Below are positions 6,103 to 8,903 of a stretch of 8,903 nucleotides of DNA, piece after piece (position 1 is the stretch's first letter; the number at the start of each line of letters is the position of its first letter). Below the pieces are notes generated by a model. That model was given only the letters and a program-made list of their open reading frames with translations, searched no databases and had not been told where the DNA came from. The translations under genes and the position numbers were made by a program. Origin of the DNA: Burkholderiales bacterium (lineage in GTDB: Bacteria > Pseudomonadota > Gammaproteobacteria > Burkholderiales > SG8-39). Where the stretch lies: positions 1-8,903 of the forward strand of contig JADLDQ010000200.1 of NCBI GenBank assembly GCA_020846575.1, written 5' to 3'.

Positions 6103-8903
6103 ATGACCGCGCGCCTGCGCGAGATTCCCTACAACTACACCTCGTTCTCCGACCGGGAAATCGTCATCCGGCTGCTCGGCGAGGAAGCCTGGCAGACCCT
6201 GCTGGAACTGCGCAGCGAGCGGCGCACCGGGCGCTCGGCGCGGATGCTCTACGAAGTGCTCGGCGACATCTGGGTGGTGTCGCGCAATCCCTACCTGCAG
6301 GACGACCTGCTCGACAACCCGCGCCGCCGCAGGGCGCTGATCGAGGCGCTGCAGCACCGCCTGCGGGAGGTCGACGCGCGCCGCCGCAAGTCCCTCGAGG
6401 AGAACGTGGCCTCGGTCGCGGGCGACACCCGCGACCAGCGGGCCGGGTTCCTCCTGGAGCGCGCCCGGCGCGCGGTGGAGAAGTTCGAGAGCGGCTTCGC
6501 CGAGACCGCCGAGCTGCGGCGGCGGGTGGTGCGGCGGCTCGCGCGCAGCACGCGCCGCGGCAACATCCAGTTCGACGGGCTGGCGCGGGTCTCGCACGTG
6601 ACCGACGCCACCGACTGGCGCGTCGAGTATCCCTTCGTGGTGGTGAATCCGGACAGCGAAGAGGAAGTCGCCAAGGTGGTGCGCGACCTGATCGAACTCG
6701 GGCTCACCATCATCCCGCGCGGCGGGGGCACCGGCTACACCGGCGGCGCGGTACCGCTCACGCCCCTTTCGGCGGTGATCAACACGGAGAAGCTCGACGC
6801 TGTCTCCGGCGTGGACAGCGTCGCGCTGCCGGGCGTGGACCACCCGGTACCCACGGTGCACTGCGGCGCGGGCGTGGTCACCAAGCGCGCCATGGACGTG
6901 GCCGAGGCGGCGGGCCTGGTGTTCGCGTGCGATCCCACCTCGTCGGACGCCTCCTGCATCGGCGGCAACATCGCCATGAACGCCGGCGGCAAGAAGGCGG
7001 TGCTGTGGGGCACGGCGCTGGACAACCTCGCCTCCTGGCGCATGGTCGATGCGCGCGGCCGCTTCCTCGAGGTGAGCCGCCTGGACCACAACCTGGGCAA
7101 GATCCACGAGCAGCCGCTCGCGCGCTTTTGCATCCAGCGCTTCGCCGCGGACGGCCGCACGCCCGAGGGTGCCCCCGAGATACTGGAGATCGAGGGACGG
7201 CGCTTTCGCAAGGAGGGTCTGGGCAAGGACGTGACAGACAAGTTCCTTGCGGGCCTGCCCGGGGTGCAGAAGGAGGGCTGCGACGGCATCATCACCTCCG
7301 CGCGCTTCATCCTGCACCGCATGCCGCGCGCGGTGCGCACCGTGTGCCTGGAATTCTTCGGGCAGGTGCGCGACTCGGTGCCCGCGATCGTGGAGATCAA
7401 GGACTACCTGGACCGGTGGCCCGGCGCGGCGGCGCCCGTGCCCGCGCCGGGGCCCGCGCCGGGAGCCTCGCAGGGAGTCTCGACGGGCGCCGCGCCGGGC
7501 GCCGCGCCGGGAGCCTCACCGGGTTCGGCCAAGGTGCTGCTGGCTGGCCTGGAGCACCTGGACGAACGCTATCTGAAGGCGGTCGGCTACGCCACCAAGG
7601 CGCGCCGCGGCTCGGTCGGGGGCCGGCCCAAGATGGTGCTGCTCGCCGATATCGTCGGCGAGGACGAGGATGCGGTCGCCCGGTGCGCCTCCGGCGTGGT
7701 GCGCATCGCCAACGCCCGCGGCGCCGAGGGTTTCGTCGCGGTCTCGGCCGAGGCGCGCCGCACTTTCTGGCTCGACCGCGCCCGCACCGCGGCCATCGCG
7801 CGCCACACCAACGCCTTCAAGATCAACGAGGACGTGGTGATCCCGCTGCCGCGGCTGGGTGAGTATTCCGACGGCGTCGAGCACATCAACATCGAGCTGT
7901 CGATCGGGAACAAGCTCGCGACCCTCGACGCACTGCAGGCGTATCTCGGCGGCGACCTGATCCTGCACCAGTCCGGTGTGGAACGCCCGGCGCCTGCCGC
8001 CGAACTGCTGGGCGACCGTATCGAGCAGGCAGGCGCGGTGATCGAGGCGGCGCGCGCGCGCTGGCGTTACCTGCTCGAGCACCTCGACGCGCCGCTCGCG
8101 GCGCTCGCCGGCAGCCCGCACGTGCCGGCCACCTGCCTCGTCACCCACCCGGCGGGCACGCTGTTCCACGTTCTCCAGGACCACGCACTGCGCGTTTCCT
8201 GGAAAGACGAGGTTCGCGCGCCGCTGGCGGAGATATTCGACGGCAGCGTGTTCCGCCCGGTTCTCGAGGGCGCCGACGCCGTGCACCGGGGCGTGCTGCG
8301 CGGGCGGGTGTTCGTCGCGCTGCACATGCACGCCGGCGACGGCAATGTACACACCAACATACCGGTGAACTCGGACGACTACGCGATGTTGCAGGCGGCG
8401 GCCCGGGCGGTGGCGCGCATCATGGCGCTGGCGCGCTCGCTCGGCGGGGTGATCTCCGGCGAGCACGGCATCGGCATCACCAAGCTCGAATACTTGAACG
8501 ACACGGAGATCGCGCCGTTCCGCGCCTACAAGAACCGGGTGGACCCCAGGGGCGTGTTCAACCGCGGCAAGCTCCTGCCCGGCGGCGACCTGCGCAACGC
8601 CTACACGCCCTCGTTCAGCCTGCTGGGCGCGGAGTCGCTGATCCTCGAGCAATCGGACATCGGCGGCATCTCGGAGGCGATCAAGGACTGCCTGCGCTGC
8701 GGGAAATGCAAGCCCGTGTGCGCGACCCACGTGCCGCGCGCGAACCTGCTGTATTCGCCCCGCAACAAGATACTCGCGACCTCGCTCCTGATCGAGGCGT
8801 TCCTCTACGAGGAGCAGACCCGGCGCGGCATTGCGCTTCGGCACTTCGACGAGTTCGGCGACGTCGCCGACCACTGCACCGTCTGCCACCGCTGCGAGAC
8901 GCC
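6103..8903 (+). CDS. FAD/FMN-binding oxidoreductase with N-terminal DUF3683 and C-terminal 4Fe-4S domain (D-lactate/glycolate dehydrogenase superfamily), 3' end cut by window
   Basis: A large flavoprotein of which 933 codons are visible; homologues run to about 1,250-1,350 aa. Order of parts: DUF3683-type N-terminus (REIPYNYTSFSDREIVIRLL, residues 6-25), an Arg/Glu-rich helical stretch to about 165, a PCMH-type FAD-binding domain (RGGGTGYTGGAV 206-217, DPTSSDASCIGGN 277-289), a Pro/Ala/Gly tandem repeat (447-474), and the FAD-oxidase C-terminal domain (HMHAGDGNVH 741-750, ISGEHGIG 784-791). Next comes the first 4Fe-4S cluster motif with C863, C866, C869 and C873 (Ala, not Pro, after the last Cys), and then the start of a second (C925, C928, C931) at the edge. 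The family oxidises D-2-hydroxy acids and passes electrons through Fe-S centres to the respiratory chain; the actual substrate of this subfamily is not known to me. The ATG at 6103 fits the conserved N-terminus and no upstream in-frame start exists nearby. It is transcribed away from the catabolic cluster, so a shared role is unproven. Confidence 0.93.
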   Translation, partial: MTARLREIPYNYTSFSDREIVIRLLGEEAWQTLLELRSERRTGRSARMLYEVLGDIWVVSRNPYLQDDLLDNPRRRRALIEALQHRLREVDARRRKSLEENVASVAGDTRDQRAGFLLERARRAVEKFESGFAETAELRRRVVRRLARSTRRGNIQFDGLARVSHVTDATDWRVEYPFVVVNPDSEEEVAKVVRDLIELGLTIIPRGGGTGYTGGAVPLTPLSAVINTEKLDAVSGVDSVALPGVDHPVPTVHCGAGVVTKRAMDVAEAAGLVFACDPTSSDASCIGGNIAMNAGGKKAVLWGTALDNLASWRMVDARGRFLEVSRLDHNLGKIHEQPLARFCIQRFAADGRTPEGAPEILEIEGRRFRKEGLGKDVTDKFLAGLPGVQKEGCDGIITSARFILHRMPRAVRTVCLEFFGQVRDSVPAIVEIKDYLDRWPGAAAPVPAPGPAPGASQGVSTGAAPGAAPGASPGSAKVLLAGLEHLDERYLKAVGYATKARRGSVGGRPKMVLLADIVGEDEDAVARCASGVVRIANARGAEGFVAVSAEARRTFWLDRARTAAIARHTNAFKINEDVVIPLPRLGEYSDGVEHINIELSIGNKLATLDALQAYLGGDLILHQSGVERPAPAAELLGDRIEQAGAVIEAARARWRYLLEHLDAPLAALAGSPHVPATCLVTHPAGTLFHVLQDHALRVSWKDEVRAPLAEIFDGSVFRPVLEGADAVHRGVLRGRVFVALHMHAGDGNVHTNIPVNSDDYAMLQAAARAVARIMALARSLGGVISGEHGIGITKLEYLNDTEIAPFRAYKNRVDPRGVFNRGKLLPGGDLRNAYTPSFSLLGAESLILEQSDIGGISEAIKDCLRCGKCKPVCATHVPRANLLYSPRNKILATSLLIEAFLYEEQTRRGIALRHFDEFGDVADHCTVCHRCET
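7441..7524 (+). repeat. Seven-unit 12-bp in-frame tandem repeat coding for a Pro/Ala/Gly-rich linker
   Basis: Seven consecutive 12-bp units lie inside the oxidoreductase gene. Units 1-2 differ only at the last base (CCCGCGCCGGGG/A), units 5-6 likewise (GCCGCGCCGGGC/A), and units 3, 4 and 7 are more diverged but keep the register and the GGG near the end. They encode tetrapeptides ending in Gly: PAPG twice, ASQG, VSTG, AAPG twice and ASPG. The array lies between DYLDRWP (434-440) and KVLLAGLEHLDERY (477-490), probably a surface linker. A 12-bp period keeps the frame whatever the copy number. Confidence 0.85.

Noticed and set aside
5983..8889. Two long minus-strand open frames (444 and 457 codons) opposite the oxidoreductase
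   Set aside because: The plus-strand frame carries intact FAD and Fe-S motifs throughout. The antisense frames show only His/Arg/Ala-rich composition.

Overview
The window is high-GC DNA with long spurious antisense ORFs. It looks like a betaproteobacterium, probably Burkholderiales. This rests on two periplasmic Bug-type solute-binding proteins, a family hugely expanded in that order, and on a DUF3683-type FAD/Fe-S oxidoreductase whose N-terminus matches the version I know from Bordetella and Ralstonia relatives. No RNA gene, mobile element or CRISPR array was found.

Layout: positions 1-5893 hold six genes, all on the minus strand. In transcription order they are a Bug solute-binding protein (5893-4928), a LigI-like lactonase (4921-4043), a 220-nt gap containing a 16-bp perfect palindrome, a LigJ-type 4-oxalomesaconate hydratase (3822-2803), a methyltransferase-like protein (2795-2049), a second Bug protein (2008-1025), and a thiamine-diphosphate-dependent dehydrogenase E1 alpha subunit that runs off the left edge (990 to below 1). 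Several junctions are only 6-40 nt, so this is probably one operon or two overlapping units. A 209-nt divergent intergenic region (5894-6102) separates it from one plus-strand gene (6103 to beyond 8903), a large FAD/4Fe-4S oxidoreductase of the D-lactate/glycolate oxidase superfamily. That gene carries an unusual seven-unit 12-bp in-frame tandem repeat.

How the genes may work together: LigI and LigJ catalyse successive steps of protocatechuate 4,5-cleavage, opening 2-pyrone-4,6-dicarboxylate to oxalomesaconate and then hydrating it to 4-carboxy-4-hydroxy-2-oxoadipate. The window therefore holds the middle of an aromatic-acid (lignin- or phthalate-type) catabolic route, probably with periplasmic capture of a carboxylated substrate by the Bug proteins. 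The ring-cleavage dioxygenase (LigAB), the semialdehyde dehydrogenase (LigC) and the aldolase (LigK) are not here. The methyltransferase-like protein and the E1 alpha subunit are not standard parts of that pathway and are the least explained members. The oxidoreductase is divergently transcribed and may be an unrelated core gene.
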